Below, one piece after another: positions 7,512-17,541 of a stretch of 29,787 nt of DNA. Position 1 is the first letter of the stretch, and every line of letters starts with the position of its first letter. Under the pieces are notes generated by a model. The model was given only the letters and a program-made list of their open reading frames with translations, did no database searches and had not been told where the DNA came from. Origin of the DNA: Mastigamoeba balamuthi (lineage: Eukaryota > Evosea > Mastigamoebida > Mastigamoebidae); the NCBI GenBank assembly GCA_902651635.1, contig CACRSC010001920.1, positions 285,728-315,514 on the forward strand, given 5' to 3'. The position numbers and the translations under genes were made by a program.

Positions 7512-9827
7512 GGTCTAGTACTTCGAATTCGATCTCAGGATTGAGGTTTGTCTCCGAGAGGCCGAGAGTATAGACTGTTGGAGATACTTCGCCAGAGGAG
7601 ACTCTACTCCGGAGAACATTCAGAGCAGTTCGATACCTGGAAAACCTCAGGTCATCGCACAGTGTGTCCATCTCGGTCAGGGACTCCTCCACCCTGTTCA
7701 GATAGAGCAACCTGTGTAGTCTTTGAAATGTGCTGGCGACGTCCCTGTCCTCCTGTGTGGCTTCTTTCACGGGGCACAGAAGATGGTACACCCGAGTGCT
7801 GTGTGTCTTCCCTCGGAGCTGAACAGTGTCGAGCCACACACACAGATAGTTGAAGCTGACCTTCTGGAAGACAGTCCCACTGACCAGTGGGGACACTCCG
7901 TATACTTTCCCAAGCTGCTCCATTCGACTGGCCACATTGGCCACGTTCCCGCACACACTGACATGAGCAATCAGCGGAGTGACAAGGAAGAAATGCATAC
8001 GTGTAATTAAGCCTAGAGCGGCTCCCGAGATGGCCAACCAGAAGGGGGCCTGAATGAAGTCCAACTCGAAAATCGATATTTCTAGCACCATGAAACTGAG
8101 CCAAGTCATTCACCTTCTTGACTGCGTCTCTGAACTCCAGTGCAGTCTTACATGCAGACCCTTCGGGATCATGCAGGTCTTTTGTCGCATTGTACAACGC
8201 CATGATGCAGTCTCCAATGAACTATAACAGGGAACTCAGAATAAAATGAGTTGTGTGACGTGCCTTATCAATTGTACCATCGTTCATCTCGATCACCTGG
8301 CCAAACTCTTCGAACCACTTGTTCAGGATTGATAACAGGATGTTCAGAGGCAGCTCTTCACTAAGCGTAGTGAAGCCCTTGAGGTCAGTGAAGAGTACTG
8401 TGATGTTCTTGTTTTTCATGATCCGTTCGACCTCTCCGTTGGACATCATGAGCTGATTGACAATGGCAGGAGGCACAAACTTAACCAGTGCCTGAGTGCC
8501 AGCCTTCACCCCGAGGAAGCTTGTTTGCATGTCGCTGATCTCCCGAACGTGGGACAGAGAGTCCTTGCTGGTCACGAAGTTGTTGAAGCGCAACTCCCTG
8601 ACAGACCTCAAGTCGTGTGCCAGTCCAGTGAGTGGCCTGACGGACAGGAACCCCAGAAGGACGAAGGCCGCAATCACGAAAATAGTGACAACAGCACTCC
8701 CTGCGATAGCAGACCCAGAGACGCCAGAGCCATTATGTGGAAGAACACCAATGGCCACAACCTCCAGGCCCGGACCATCAACCGAGGAAGTCGCAATTGA
8801 ATATGATCCGGCAATTGCTGCTCGAGGTTCCAGTGGCTTGGCTGGGTCAAAGAGGCTTCGGAGTGTCCCCTTGAGCTCTTCCACGATGGTGGAGCTTGAG
8901 TTATCCACGGTCTCCACTGCCTGGGTTGTGTCCACAATGGATGGTGCAGTGAAGCCCAGAATTATGTCTGTTCGGAGGTCCACGAGAATTCCCACTCCTC
9001 CGTCGACAGTGACGTCGCCGATCAGCATACCCATCGATGGAACAGGCCACTCGCAGGACACAACGCCGACCGGAGCCCCACGTGGCCCAGCGACAGGCAG
9101 AGACAGTGCAATGAAAGCGACTCCTTCGCTCTCGAACACAGACGTCCACTGGGCGGCCCCGGGCATCGCGTGGCCCACCACAGTCACTCGCTGGGACTCT
9201 GAGGCATTCCCCAGCCAGCAGCCCTTTGGGACCCCATCGCTTCCAGTCAGGCACGTTGCCGACCCGTTGGTGCTCCACAGGTCATACGAGCTGCCAGCAG
9301 TCGTGGCCCCCATCGTTCTGCCGTCGCTGAACACAACCCTGATGGAAAACACTCGCGATCGATACGCCGTGAGGAGGCGGACGACCGCAGCCTGCACCGG
9401 AGCGTCCGCGGACTCGCTCAGGTCCCCAGCGCTGAAGAGCGCGGCCACCTGCGCGCACGCGACCTCCGAGCTGCGCAGCCGCTCCGCAACGACGCCCGCA
9501 AACCCGCGTACGGCCGCCCGGGCCTCTCGGAGCTCGCGGTCCCTCTGGGCGCTGTTCAGGGCAGACCCCATCAGCGCCCCCGTCACGACAACCTGCCCCC
9601 CGGTCGCTGAGACGCCAGAGAGTCGCGGGCGGAGCCCGAACCGGTATGGAAACCGCGAGGAACACCAGAGGGAGGAAGAGCGACGGGCACGGGGCCGAGC
9701 AGCGCCTGCGGGACTTGGTCGAGTCCACGGCCTGGTCGAACCACGCGACCTCGCCGATGCCCCCGAGCTGCGCCGTGACGGCCGATATCGCGACCTTCTG
9801 CACAGCCGTCGTGGTGGTCTTGGACAT
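7507..9827 (-). CDS. Receptor-type adenylyl cyclase (class III) with extracellular sensor and HAMP-like linker
   Basis: A single-pass or two-pass sensor that makes cyclic nucleotide at the inner face of the membrane. From ATG at 9827 the frame reads MSKTTTTAVQKVAISAVTAQ and a first hydrophobic segment (SLFLPLVFLAVSIPV). The frame shifts near 9650, with no fitting intron. A 350-residue extracellular region follows with N-glycosylation sites, then a second membrane helix (AVVTIFVIAAFVLLGFLSV), a HAMP-like linker and the catalytic domain. Both metal aspartates are present (FTDLKGFT; DKFIGDCIMA), as are the purine-specifying Lys in DKFIGD, the Thr in LNYTVCG, and the Asn and Arg of NVASRME. Lys/Thr is the pairing of class IIIb adenylyl cyclases. 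Exons are 9827-8264, 8221-8001 and 7957-7507. The first intron is GC-AG; the second (7958-8000) is GT-AG and 43 bp. About 744 residues. Confidence 0.85.
8222..8263 (-). other. 42-bp GC-AG intron in the cyclase gene
   Basis: Read on the minus strand, AAG|GCACGT opens and TTATAG closes a 42-bp intron. Its removal joins GTIDK to FIGDCIMA, restoring the invariant metal-binding motif DKFIGD. The nearby GT would put the next exon out of frame, so the GC donor is required. Confidence 0.85.
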
Positions 9828-9888
9828 TGCAGAGTCGGTTCTGCTTTGGACAGCGGTGAAGCTGCTGAATCTCCCCGATAGGCTATAA

Positions 9889-10295
9889 ATGGCGTCGGCA
9901 ATCTGCGGAGCACTACCCGGACCTCGCGGCGCTTCCGTCGTCGCCAGGGCAGCGCCTCCGATTTCGCTCGGGTGTCAGAGCTTCGAGAAGCCGCACAGTC
10001 TGACTGGAGTATGTAGTGCGGCGGAAAACCGTCAGTGGAGACGTCACTGAGATTTTGTGTGTGTGTATCGCAGGTTCAGACGCTGTATACCCTATTAAGA
10101 GCTGTCAGCCACTCCTCTGCCAGCATGCCCCAGACAGCCACCGCAGCCGGGACCTGCCGCCGTGCCAGCAACGCCGCCTCGTCCCACAGCGCCGCAGCGG
10201 AGAACGTGGAGCCCAGCGGCGCTGAGCAGGCGAGCGCGTCGGGCTGCACGTTCATGCCGCCACTGCTGATGCCGCAGCTCGACGACCGCTTCTAA
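9889..10295 (+). CDS. Small hypothetical protein, two exons, divergent from the cyclase
   Basis: The second exon is strongly GC3-biased and reads MPQTATAAGTCRRASNAASS ... CTFMPPLLMPQLDDRF, stop 10293-10295. A likely complete model starts at ATG 9889, runs 40 codons to 10008, removes a 65-bp intron (10009-10073, GTATGT...CGCAG) in phase 0 and continues at 10074 as VQTLYTLLRAVSHSS into the same frame, giving 113 residues. The alternative is a 56-residue protein from ATG 10125 with the rest as 5' untranslated sequence. It is rich in Ala and Ser, with no recognised domain, signal or membrane segment. Its start lies only about 60 bp from the start chosen for the minus-strand cyclase. A polyadenylation signal follows. 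Confidence 0.55.
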
Positions 10296-10422
10296 GGCCT
10301 CAGCCCAGAACAACTTCCTCTCACGACACCGCAACGCACTTGGGCACGCGTTCCAGCGCAGACCTCTCCATCGCCTATAGCGGTGGAGCCCTCTGCGAGA
10401 GAGCAGCTCGCGTTTGAGACCA

Positions 10423-10428
10423 AATAAA
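10423..10428 (+). terminator. AATAAA poly(A) signal after the small gene
   Basis: Canonical AATAAA 128 bp after the stop of the small protein gene. It supports this gene as a separate transcription unit ending before the tetraspan gene. Confidence 0.5.
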
Positions 10429-10605
10429 GAAGGTGCACAGCACCGTGCTCGCCGGAATTCGGCGGGCGAATTCGAAATTCCTCTTGGGATTCCGCCGGAG
10501 ATCCGCGTATCTTTCCGCGAGTAAAATAGCACCGCACTCGCCACTTCCGCGGAACCCGCGAGATCGCAGAAAAAAGCCCACAGAAGACCGTCGCCAGCCC
10601 GCGCG

Positions 10606-11514
10606 ATGCTGCAGCACGACCCGAGGACGCGGGACGAGGACGACCCGGCCGAGAGCTCGCGGTGCTTCCCGTGCCACTGCGCGCTGGGGGCCGTGTCGAG
10701 CGCGCCTCTTCCGCGGAGCCTGCACAGGCTGGGCCTCCGCGTGCTGGCCCTCAGCGTCGTCGTCGGCCTGCTGGGCATCCCCATCGTCGTCCTCTTCATC
10801 GTCGGCGGCTCGCACCCCGCCTCGAGCGGCCTCACGGCCGGTGGTGTCTTCGTGCTGATCACAACGCAGGTGCCCCTGCCGCTCTGGGTGTGTGGGTGGG
10901 ATGGCCTCTGCTGAGCCGCTGGGACTTTGTTATCCAAAGGCCCCTAGAGCCGCTACTGTGCATCTTGGTTGCATTGAGAAAGGGGAGACTTTGTGAGGTC
11001 CCCTAGCATTTGGCCATCACCAAGGCAGTTATGCTGTGATGTCTTATTCCTGCTCCTTGGATGTATGTGTTTCTTTTCCTCTTTTTTTTAAATATGTTCG
11101 ATGTTGTTTGTGTGTTTGTTGTGTTCTGAACAACAAATGCGTTCTGATAAGACCGGTTGCCTAACCAACGGCGTACCGATCGCTCAGGTGCCTGCGGCGT
11201 CTGGCCTGGTCTTTGCGTGCACCAAGGACTCGCGCGTGGGGCTGGTGCACGTGCTGCTCGTGCCAGTGGCGGGCATGGCGCTGCTCTCGGCCCTCATCTA
11301 CAACCTGGCCACGTGGGACGCCCAGAGCGTCAGGGACACCTGCGAGGCCGCCAAGCTGCTGAGCAACTGCGAGTCCGCGGGCTCGTTGGCGCTGGGCTCC
11401 GAGGTCGTCCTGAGCTTCGTCGTCGTCCTCGTGACGATGACCAGCGTCGTCGCTACGGTCAAGTTCTGGCGGGCAGTCCGCAAGTTCCAGTACCGCCAGC
11501 TCGCCACCGAGTAG
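10606..11514 (+). CDS. Four-helix (tetraspan) membrane protein
   Basis: Exon 1 is 10606-10869 and exon 2 is 11188-11514. The 318-bp intron (GTGCCC...CTCAG, phase 0) joins VLITTQ to VPAASGLVFA in mid-helix. The 196-residue product has a cytosolic-type N terminus with a Cys cluster (C20, C23, C25, possible lipidation) and four hydrophobic helices at about 42-68, 74-99, 105-128 and 157-181. The loop before the last helix holds two cysteines (C140, C149) that could form a disulfide. It ends in a short basic tail. The layout resembles MARVEL, claudin or Sur7-type tetraspans, but no signature sequence of any of these is seen. Membrane location is well supported; function is unknown. Confidence 0.75.
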
Positions 11515-11916
11515 GCCCGCTCGTGGGTGGAATTGAGGAGGGGGCTCTTCTTGCTCGTGCTGTACGGGCGCTTGTGCATTCAATGAAAGGGCGTTGTACC
11601 AGTCACCCCCTCTCGGTGGTGCCCTATAGCCCTATTGGGACGTTGTTACACATCGCCTCGTGAAAGTCGAGGCACCGCGCCCGCACGGATGGTTGCGAGC
11701 GCGGTCGAGCACCTGCCAGGAGCAGTTGCTCGGGAGGCGGTTGTGAGACTGCACCTCGTGCACCTTCAGTTGATACCCGGAATATCTTCTAACGGAAACC
11801 CTGTGACGTGCCTATGCCGTTGTACACCAAAGGTGCAGAGATACCCCCAAAACACCTTCGCGTGGACCTGCGCTGCACTTTCGTTAGCAAACAGCAACAG
11901 GGACACCTCGCACATC
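11515..11916. other. Intergenic region before the secreted protein gene
   Basis: About 400 bp with no supported gene. It should hold the 3' end of the tetraspan gene and the promoter of the next gene. No AATAAA and no clear TATA box was found. Confidence 0.5.
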
Positions 11917-13277
11917 ATGAGGGCGCTGCTCGCACTCCTGGTGCTCGCCGCCGCGGCGTCGGCCAACTACAACTACATCGGCAACGTGACGATCAAGGGC
12001 GGCGCCAAGTGGAGCGCCGACCTCGACTTCCGCCTGAACGGGCACTTCAGCGTGAGTGTCAAGAACTACTTCATCGGCGGGCTCTTCCTCTCGGTCAACG
12101 CCTCTGGCGACGGCAAGGCCTCGGGCTCGAGCACGTGGCAGTTCGGCGGCCATGCCGACAGCATCTGGTCCTGTGCGTCGCTTGCCGCGGACCGCCTCCC
12201 TGCAACTTTGTTGCTTTTATTTCGCGTTCGCGGGTCCATAATTCGGCGCAGCACCAGGGAAGAGTGGAGTCTCACGCACGATCCCCCACCCCTTGCAGTC
12301 GGCGGTGTCACCACGCAGACCTACCCCATGACGTTCTACGGCACGTTCGACGGCTCGGCCGACATCGGAGTGTACGTTGGATCGTTATAATAACGCCTTT
12401 TGTGCGGTGCTTTTTTGTGGCTCCCCTTTGGGCCGGTGATTCACTTTGTCTGGAACAGCAGTCTGCAGTTTGCCTGACAGGCCGTAACCGCCTTTCATGC
12501 AGGTCCAACACTGCGTCGTGGAAGCTCGACGACCTCAAGGTTAACGGCGCTCTCGGCTTCATCGCCGCCGTCTACCCGTCGCTGCACGAGATCGACGCCA
12601 ACGGCAAGCAGGTCAAGGAGATCAGCCTGAGGTGGGCCGACGGCTTCAACTGGGTCGAGCAGGAGCGTGGTTCCCTCAACGGCCTCACGTGGCTGCGCAT
12701 CAAGGGCACGCCCAAGAACAGCCAGATGACCATCTCGTACACGTTCTTCTCGACCGAGAAGGCCGGCACGATCGACTACGGCAAGACCGCCGTCGCCCCC
12801 AAGCTGTTCAACACCATCATCGACATCAACGGCTACGAGTACGCCAACACCGCCAACCACCTCGAGCTGAGGGTCATCGGCGCGTCTGCCGGCGCCACGG
12901 GCGAGGTCAACGGCATGTCGACCGCCGGCAAGAAGCCCGTCTGGGCCGTCTTCCTCCCCACCGCCCAGAACAACGGCAAGGACGTCGACGCCGGGATCAC
13001 TGGCTGGGCCTCGGTCGACGCCGCCGCCGGCGTGCCCACTGCCCTCGGGACGATCATCGGCAGGGCCTCCGGCAACGCCCAGTGGACCTGCCAGGGCACG
13101 TACATCAAGCTGCCCGCCGGCGCCAAGAGCATCACGTACAACGCCGTCCTCGGCCAGGGCATCAGCAACGACAAGATCGAGGCCCAGGTCGCCTCGGACG
13201 ACTTCAACCCGACTGGCTCCGCCTCGAGCGTCGCTGCCGGCTTCCTCGCCGTGGCCGCTGCCTCGATGTTCTTCTAA
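11917..13277 (+). CDS. Secreted, probably GPI-anchored surface protein of unknown family
   Basis: Exons are 11917-12172, 12299-12371 and 12503-13277, with introns of 126 bp (GTGCGT...TGCAG) and 131 bp (GTACGT...TGCAG). The spliced product has 367 residues. It begins with a clear signal peptide (MRALLALLVLAAAASA, mature from about NYNYIGNVTIKGG) and ends with a small-residue site (DDFNPTGSASS) followed by a hydrophobic tail VAAGFLAVAAASMFF, the pattern of a GPI-anchor signal. The body is rich in Gly, Thr, Asn and aromatic residues with alternating beta-strand character (for example MTFYGTFDGSADIGV and EISLRWADGFNWVEQE). Such proteins are often carbohydrate-binding or coat components, but no family is recognised and that role is only a guess. 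Splice junctions are supported by continuous GC3-rich coding on both sides. Confidence 0.75.
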
Positions 13278-13664
13278 ACAGCTCCTTTAGCTTTACTGTG
13301 TGTTCAAACCCCATTGAAATATACCCGTGAGAATTGACCACAGTTCCATCTCCCGAAGCTCAAAAAGGAGTCAGTTGTGTCTGTAAAGCCACTGGCGCAG
13401 TCTGCTCTCGCGCCATCTCGTCTGCAGTGCTGGGTGCCCAGTAGGCATTGCATCCCTGTATGTCCACCCGCAATTGGCAATTGAGGGTGTTAGAGAAAAC
13501 CCATGTACCAACTTGTCAAGTGAATTTGTTCGTGAACTCTGTCCGAACTCCCCCCACAACCAACATCCCCTCGGTGTGGGGGCGATAATGCACTGTATAC
13601 ACGGCATCGGTGTGCGCTTAACGGGTGCGAGGTCTGCGAGTGAGGAACCAGTACACTGCGCGCA
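13278..13664. other. Convergent intergenic region
   Basis: The genes on both sides end here (plus-strand stop at 13277, minus-strand stop at 13665). No gene, and no AATAAA on either strand, is seen. Confidence 0.5.
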
Positions 13665-14542
13665 TCACTGGGCCAGCTGGAACGAGTGGGCGATGCGGAA
13701 GCAGTCTTCGTGGCCTCGGTACAGGAGCTGTACCTCGGAGACGTGCCACTTGATGGGCCGCCACAGCTGCTGCAGGCGCGCGAGCCCCGGCAGACCCTGG
13801 TCCTGCCTCCTCTCGAACTGTCCGAGGAGCATGCGTGGCGTCCACGCCGCCCCCTCGGCGCCGCGGACGTACTCCCCGAGCACTGACTCTATCTCCTCGC
13901 GCAGGCGCTCGGCGGAGCCCTGCGGCGTGCTGTCCGCGCGGAGCCACAGCGAGCTGCACGCCGCTCGGTCGACCCACTGGAACTCGGACAGCGTCAGGCT
14001 GAAGCGCTGCACGCGAGACACCGCGTCGGCGAGCCGCTGGACCACGCGGCACCGCTCCCACTCCTCCACGGGGGCGAACGGCCACACCAGCGCCACGTTG
14101 GGCAGCCACCGCGCGAACCCCGCGTCGTGCTTCCTCCGGATCGCCTGCAGGCGCGTCAGACAGGCGGCGGGAGGGCGAGGCACGCGGGCGCGGGCACCTG
14201 GACGGGTGCGCAGATGTCCGCAGGCATCACGATGGCGACCGCGGACTTGAACGAAGTGGTGGCCGGATGCTGTGGGAACGGAGCCACGACGTCCGCGAGC
14301 CCCGGGAACTGCTCGAGGGCCCTGAGCGCGTCGCCCAGCGCGCCGCAGGGCGCCTCGTCGTGGGCTGACGCTGCAGCTCTGCCCCGGGCCTTGGAGGAGC
14401 TGCGGGACGTGTGCGAGGAGCTCGTCGACGGGGAGGCCAGGAGTTCCTGGGCCTCGGTCAGAATCGAGGCGAAGTCCGACGTGCCGAGGTGCTGCGTTCC
14501 CCTCTGCGCGTGGGACTGGGGTGTCGGTGTCTGTGCGAGCAT
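13665..14542 (-). CDS. 2H-phosphoesterase-like protein lacking both catalytic histidines (predicted pseudoenzyme)
   Basis: Exon 1 is 14542-14198 and exon 2 is 14144-13665. A 53-bp intron (GTGCCC...CTGCAG, phase 0) joins ICAPVQ to AIRRKHD, which is confirmed by the intronless paralogue at 14861-15709 (WGPVQEIRRRHDK). The 274-residue product has a low-complexity Ser/Ala N terminus and a LigT / 2'-5' RNA ligase-like domain. Enzymes of this superfamily use two His-x-Thr/Ser-type motifs on cyclic phosphates or 2'-5' linkages. Here the first position is Asn (RWLPNVALVWPF, N131) and the second is Arg (WTPRMLLGQF, R219), while the surrounding fold-defining residues remain. The gene is open and GC3-biased, so it looks maintained; an RNA-binding or regulatory role without catalysis is an inference. 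Confidence 0.8.
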
Positions 14543-14860
14543 GAGCTTTTTTTGTGCCGACTCTCTGGAAGTCGATCAAAGTGGGCAGAGGTGCACCGGA
14601 TGTGCATCAGGGAGCGGCAGCGATTCTTCCGGGCACAAATTTCAATAACCGACCGTGTCGCTCTCGAGGAGAAGGGGCCTGGTCCCCATACGACGCAGAT
14701 TCAAGATGGTGCCGGTCTCCCGAGTAGCAATTGTGTGTCCCCCCTCTTCGAATAATCAGGCAAAGATACGGAAATCTCCGAATGACCAGCGGAATCGCTT
14801 GAGTCCCGGCACACAACTCAACCCGCAACGAGCCCAGCGCACCACCAGCGCGGCCCAGCC
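14543..14860. promoter_or_regulatory. Shared divergent promoter region of the 2H paralogues
   Basis: 318 bp separate the start codons of two head-to-head paralogues, so it must hold both promoters. A T-run (14548-14553) lies just upstream of the minus-strand start, and A/T-rich stretches lie near 14690-14790. No canonical TATA box is seen for either gene. Confidence 0.5.
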
Positions 14861-15709
14861 ATGGCAGCCACCGACGCCGTCGCCGCCATCCTCGCGGACG
14901 CCCAGGCGCTGGCCGCGGGGCCCCTCGAGGCCCCGGACCGCGCGGCCCGCAAGTCAGCGCTGGTCTCGCGCGCCCTCTCGCTGCCGCCCCCGCTGGCCTC
15001 GGCCCCCGCCGCCGCCCTCCGCGCCCTCGCCTCCGTCCCGGGCCTCCTGGACCCCCGCGAGCTCGAGGACGCCACCGCCCGCATGCTCGGCCTGGCCCCC
15101 GTGGCCCCCGCAGTGGTCCCTGTGGTCCCTGTGGCCCCCGCGGACCCGACGACGACGGGCAAGGGGCCGCGCAAGTCGTTCAAGGTCGCTGTGGTGCTGT
15201 CGCCGCCCGAGGGGGCGTGGGGGCCCGTGCAGGAGATCAGGCGCAGGCACGACAAGGCCTACGGCCGCTGGATGCCGCACGTCAACGTCGTCTGGCCCTT
15301 CGCCCCCGAGGACGCCTGGGGCCCCGCGCGGGCCGTCGAGCGCCTGCGGGCGGCAGCCGCGCGGGCCGTGCGGTTCCGCGCGACGCTGGGGGCGTTCAGG
15401 TGGTTCGAGCACAGCTCGAGCTGCGTCATGTGGCTCGAGCCCGCCTGCGAGCCCGCGGGGGCCCTGCAGCAGCTGCGCGAGGAGCTCGCCCGCGAGTTCC
15501 CCGAGTACGCGGGCGCCGGGCACGAGGGCCCGTGGACGCCGCACCTGACGGTCGGCCAGTGGGCCAAGAAGGACGTGGCCAGGGCCGCCGACGGCCTGCG
15601 CGAGGGCTGGGCCCCCATCGCGTGGGAGGCCACCGAGCTGCACCTCATCTGCCGCCAGGGCGACGACGAGCCGTTCCACGTGGCCCACGTCATCCCCATC
15701 GGCCACTGA
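14861..15709 (+). CDS. 2H phosphoesterase (LigT / 2'-5' RNA ligase-like), catalytic motifs present
   Basis: A single exon encodes 282 residues. An Ala/Pro-rich N-terminal half with a VVPVVPVAP repeat precedes the 2H domain from about residue 105 (SFKVAVVLSPP). The two histidine motifs are WMPHVNVVWPF (H140) and WTPHLTVGQW (H228), 88 residues apart as is usual for the superfamily. The first motif has Asn in place of Thr/Ser; proteins with an H-x-N first motif are known in this branch, so activity is possible. Likely substrates are RNA ends with 2',3'-cyclic phosphate or 2'-5' linked nucleotides; which one cannot be told. It is the head-to-head partner of the gene at 13665-14542, which is spliced and has lost both histidines. 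Confidence 0.85.
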   Translation: MAATDAVAAILADAQALAAGPLEAPDRAARKSALVSRALSLPPPLASAPAAALRALASVPGLLDPRELEDATARMLGLAPVAPAVVPVVPVAPADPTTTGKGPRKSFKVAVVLSPPEGAWGPVQEIRRRHDKAYGRWMPHVNVVWPFAPEDAWGPARAVERLRAAAARAVRFRATLGAFRWFEHSSSCVMWLEPACEPAGALQQLREELAREFPEYAGAGHEGPWTPHLTVGQWAKKDVARAADGLREGWAPIAWEATELHLICRQGDDEPFHVAHVIPIGH

Positions 15710-15869
15710 GCGCCCGCCGTTATTGAGCCCGCGGGCTTTGAAAGGGAAAATACAAACGCAATTGATTGTACAGTTATTCGCTGTTGCATTGCGTAGCGTT
15801 GAGCGGTGCGGTGCTGCCATCGCGGCCCCAGACAGAGGCTGATCCGGGATGCACAATTGTGGGGCGTGA

Positions 15870-15963
15870 TGAGTCAGAATGACGGAGTGAATCCTCTGCC
15901 TCGCTGCAATCAAGCGATAAATTGGGGCCTGGGGTGCTGTCCTTGTCGTCACTGTTGACGTCA
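15870..15963. promoter_or_regulatory. bZIP-type sites upstream of the REI1 gene
   Basis: TGAGTCA (15870-15876, AP-1 type) and the full palindrome TGACGTCA (15956-15963, CRE type) lie 171 and 84 bp before the REI1 start codon. Both are classical bZIP targets; whether they act here is inference. The rest of 15710-16046 shows no gene. Confidence 0.35.
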
Positions 15964-16046
15964 TCTGCATTTCTTAGTTAACCCGGACGACAGCCCGCGC
16001 GCCCGCCGCTGAGCCGCCCCCGCCGCCCCGCAGTAGCACTCAGAGA

Positions 16047-17541
16047 ATGGACCAGCAGCTGCACCTGGCGTCGCAGACGTCGTTCACGTGCATCTCGTGC
16101 GGCAGCCTGAGCTTCGCCGACTCTGCGCAGCAGAAGGAGCACTTCCGCTCGGAGCTGCACCGCTTCAACCTCAAGCGCAAGTGCGCCGGCCTGCCCCCCA
16201 TCACCCAGGCCGTCTTCGACGGTGCGCCCCACGTCCCCGGCACCCCTTCCTGGGCGCCGTGTCCCCTGCGCCCTCCATTTTTTTGCTGCTGTGCTGCTGT
16301 GCTGTCCGCACGTTCGAAAAACGCGGCGCGCGGCTACGGCAGAGCCCCCGGAGGCCCTGCAGGGGCGGGGCAGAGAGGGCCCTGTTGTCCGCACTCTGCG
16401 CTGAGTGGCGGCGGCGGCTGAGGAGGTCTACATTGGGCGGCAGCGGCAGAGAGAGAGAGCTGACTGTGCGGGGACACAATTGTACACAGAGGTCGTTGTG
16501 ACTGAGGAGCAGAAGCAGCGCGAGGCCGAGGAGGCCTTTGCCAAGAGCGCGCCCTACCACTGCTCCGTCTGCCTGCACGTCTCCTCTCTCTCTCGCTTCC
16601 CTCCTCCCCTGGGAGCGGGCGTGCTGACTGGCATTGGCCCGTGCAGGAAGAAGTTCAAGACGCTCAAGGCGTACGCGACGCACATCAACTCGCGGAGGCA
16701 CCGCGTGCTGGCGCAGGAGGCGGGCGTGGACCCCATCCGGCCCAACGGCGACGACGGCGTGCTCGAGCAGATCGCGGCCGCGGACCAGTCGGGCGAGGGC
16801 CCCGCCGAGGGCGAGGACCCCGAGGAGGCGATCCGGCGCATCCTCGAGTCGCGCAGGCGCATCGCCGACGACGAGTGCCCGTTCTGCTCGTGGCGCGCGC
16901 CCGAGGAGCTGGCGGCGCGCGAGGACGAGGGCCAGGCGGCCTTTGACGCGATGCTGGCCCACGCGCGCGAGCACGGCTTCTTCGTGCCGAGCGAGTGCCG
17001 CTGCGTCGACCAGCGCGCGCTGATGCGCTACGCCGCCGACAAGGTCTCGCTGGGCCTGCGCTGCCTCTGGTGCCGCACGTCGTCGTTCAACTCGCTCGAG
17101 GCCGTGCAGGCGCACATGCGGGCGCTGTGCCACTGCAAGATCCTGCTCGAGACCGAGGACGACGCCGACGAGTGGGCCGACTTCTACGAGGAGCCCAGCG
17201 AGGACGACCGCTGCGACGCGCGCGTCTCGGAGAACGGCCTCGAGCTCCTGCTCCGCGGCGGCCGCCGTGTCGCGGGCCACCGCTCGCTGCTCAGCGTCTA
17301 CCGCCAGGCCGTCCGCCTGCCCATACAGTACAGGCCCGGGGGCGCCGCCAGGGCCGTCATCGAGGGCTCGCTGGCCCGCGGCCTCATCACCGACGGCCGC
17401 GAGAAGGCCCCCGGCTCCGTCGCCGGCCGCGACGCGCGCTGGGAGAGGACCCTCGCCGAGGAGAGGCGCGCGGCGCTCAGGCACCTGCAGATCGGGCTCA
17501 CGGGCAACACGCACTACAACAGGCAGCAGACAAACGTCTGA
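16047..17541 (+). CDS. ZNF622: REI1/ZNF622-type zinc-finger protein, cytoplasmic 60S ribosome maturation factor
   Basis: Exons are 16047-16221, 16490-16574 and 16647-17541. The introns are a 268-bp GT-AG and a 72-bp GC-AG. The 384-residue product carries the full architecture of the family. It has a first C2H2 finger at about 15-38 (FTCISCGSLSF ... HFRSELHRFNLKRK), a second at about 83-105 (YHCSVCLKKFKTLKAY ... HINSRRH), an acidic linker, and a paired finger region (CPFC ... CLWC ... AVQAHMRALCHCKI). It ends with the conserved RRVAGHRSLLSVYRQ segment and THYNRQQTNV. In yeast and mammals these proteins act late in cytoplasmic 60S maturation, releasing export factors such as Arx1. Nothing suggests disruption once both introns are removed. 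The second intron has no stop and a length divisible by three, so automated calls would probably keep it as coding. Confidence 0.9.
16575..16646 (+). other. 72-bp GC-AG intron in the REI1 gene
   Basis: Donor TGCCT|GCACGT and acceptor CCGTGCAG. Removing it joins YHCSVC to LKKFKTLKAY and restores normal C2H2 spacing (Cys-x2-Cys-x12-His). If it is retained, 24 extra residues (LHVSSLSRFPP...) split the finger. The length is a multiple of three without stops, so it is easy to miss. Confidence 0.85.

Noticed and set aside
9882-9893. GCTATAAATGGC as TATA box (the same 12-mer also occurs at 1853-1864)
   Set aside because: Here it overlaps the likely start codon (ATG 9889) of the small spliced gene, so it is more simply a start context; the shared 12-mer is only noted.
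16291-16312. GCTGCTGTGCT repeats as a microsatellite of interest
   Set aside because: Short, imperfect and inside an intron; nothing unusual.
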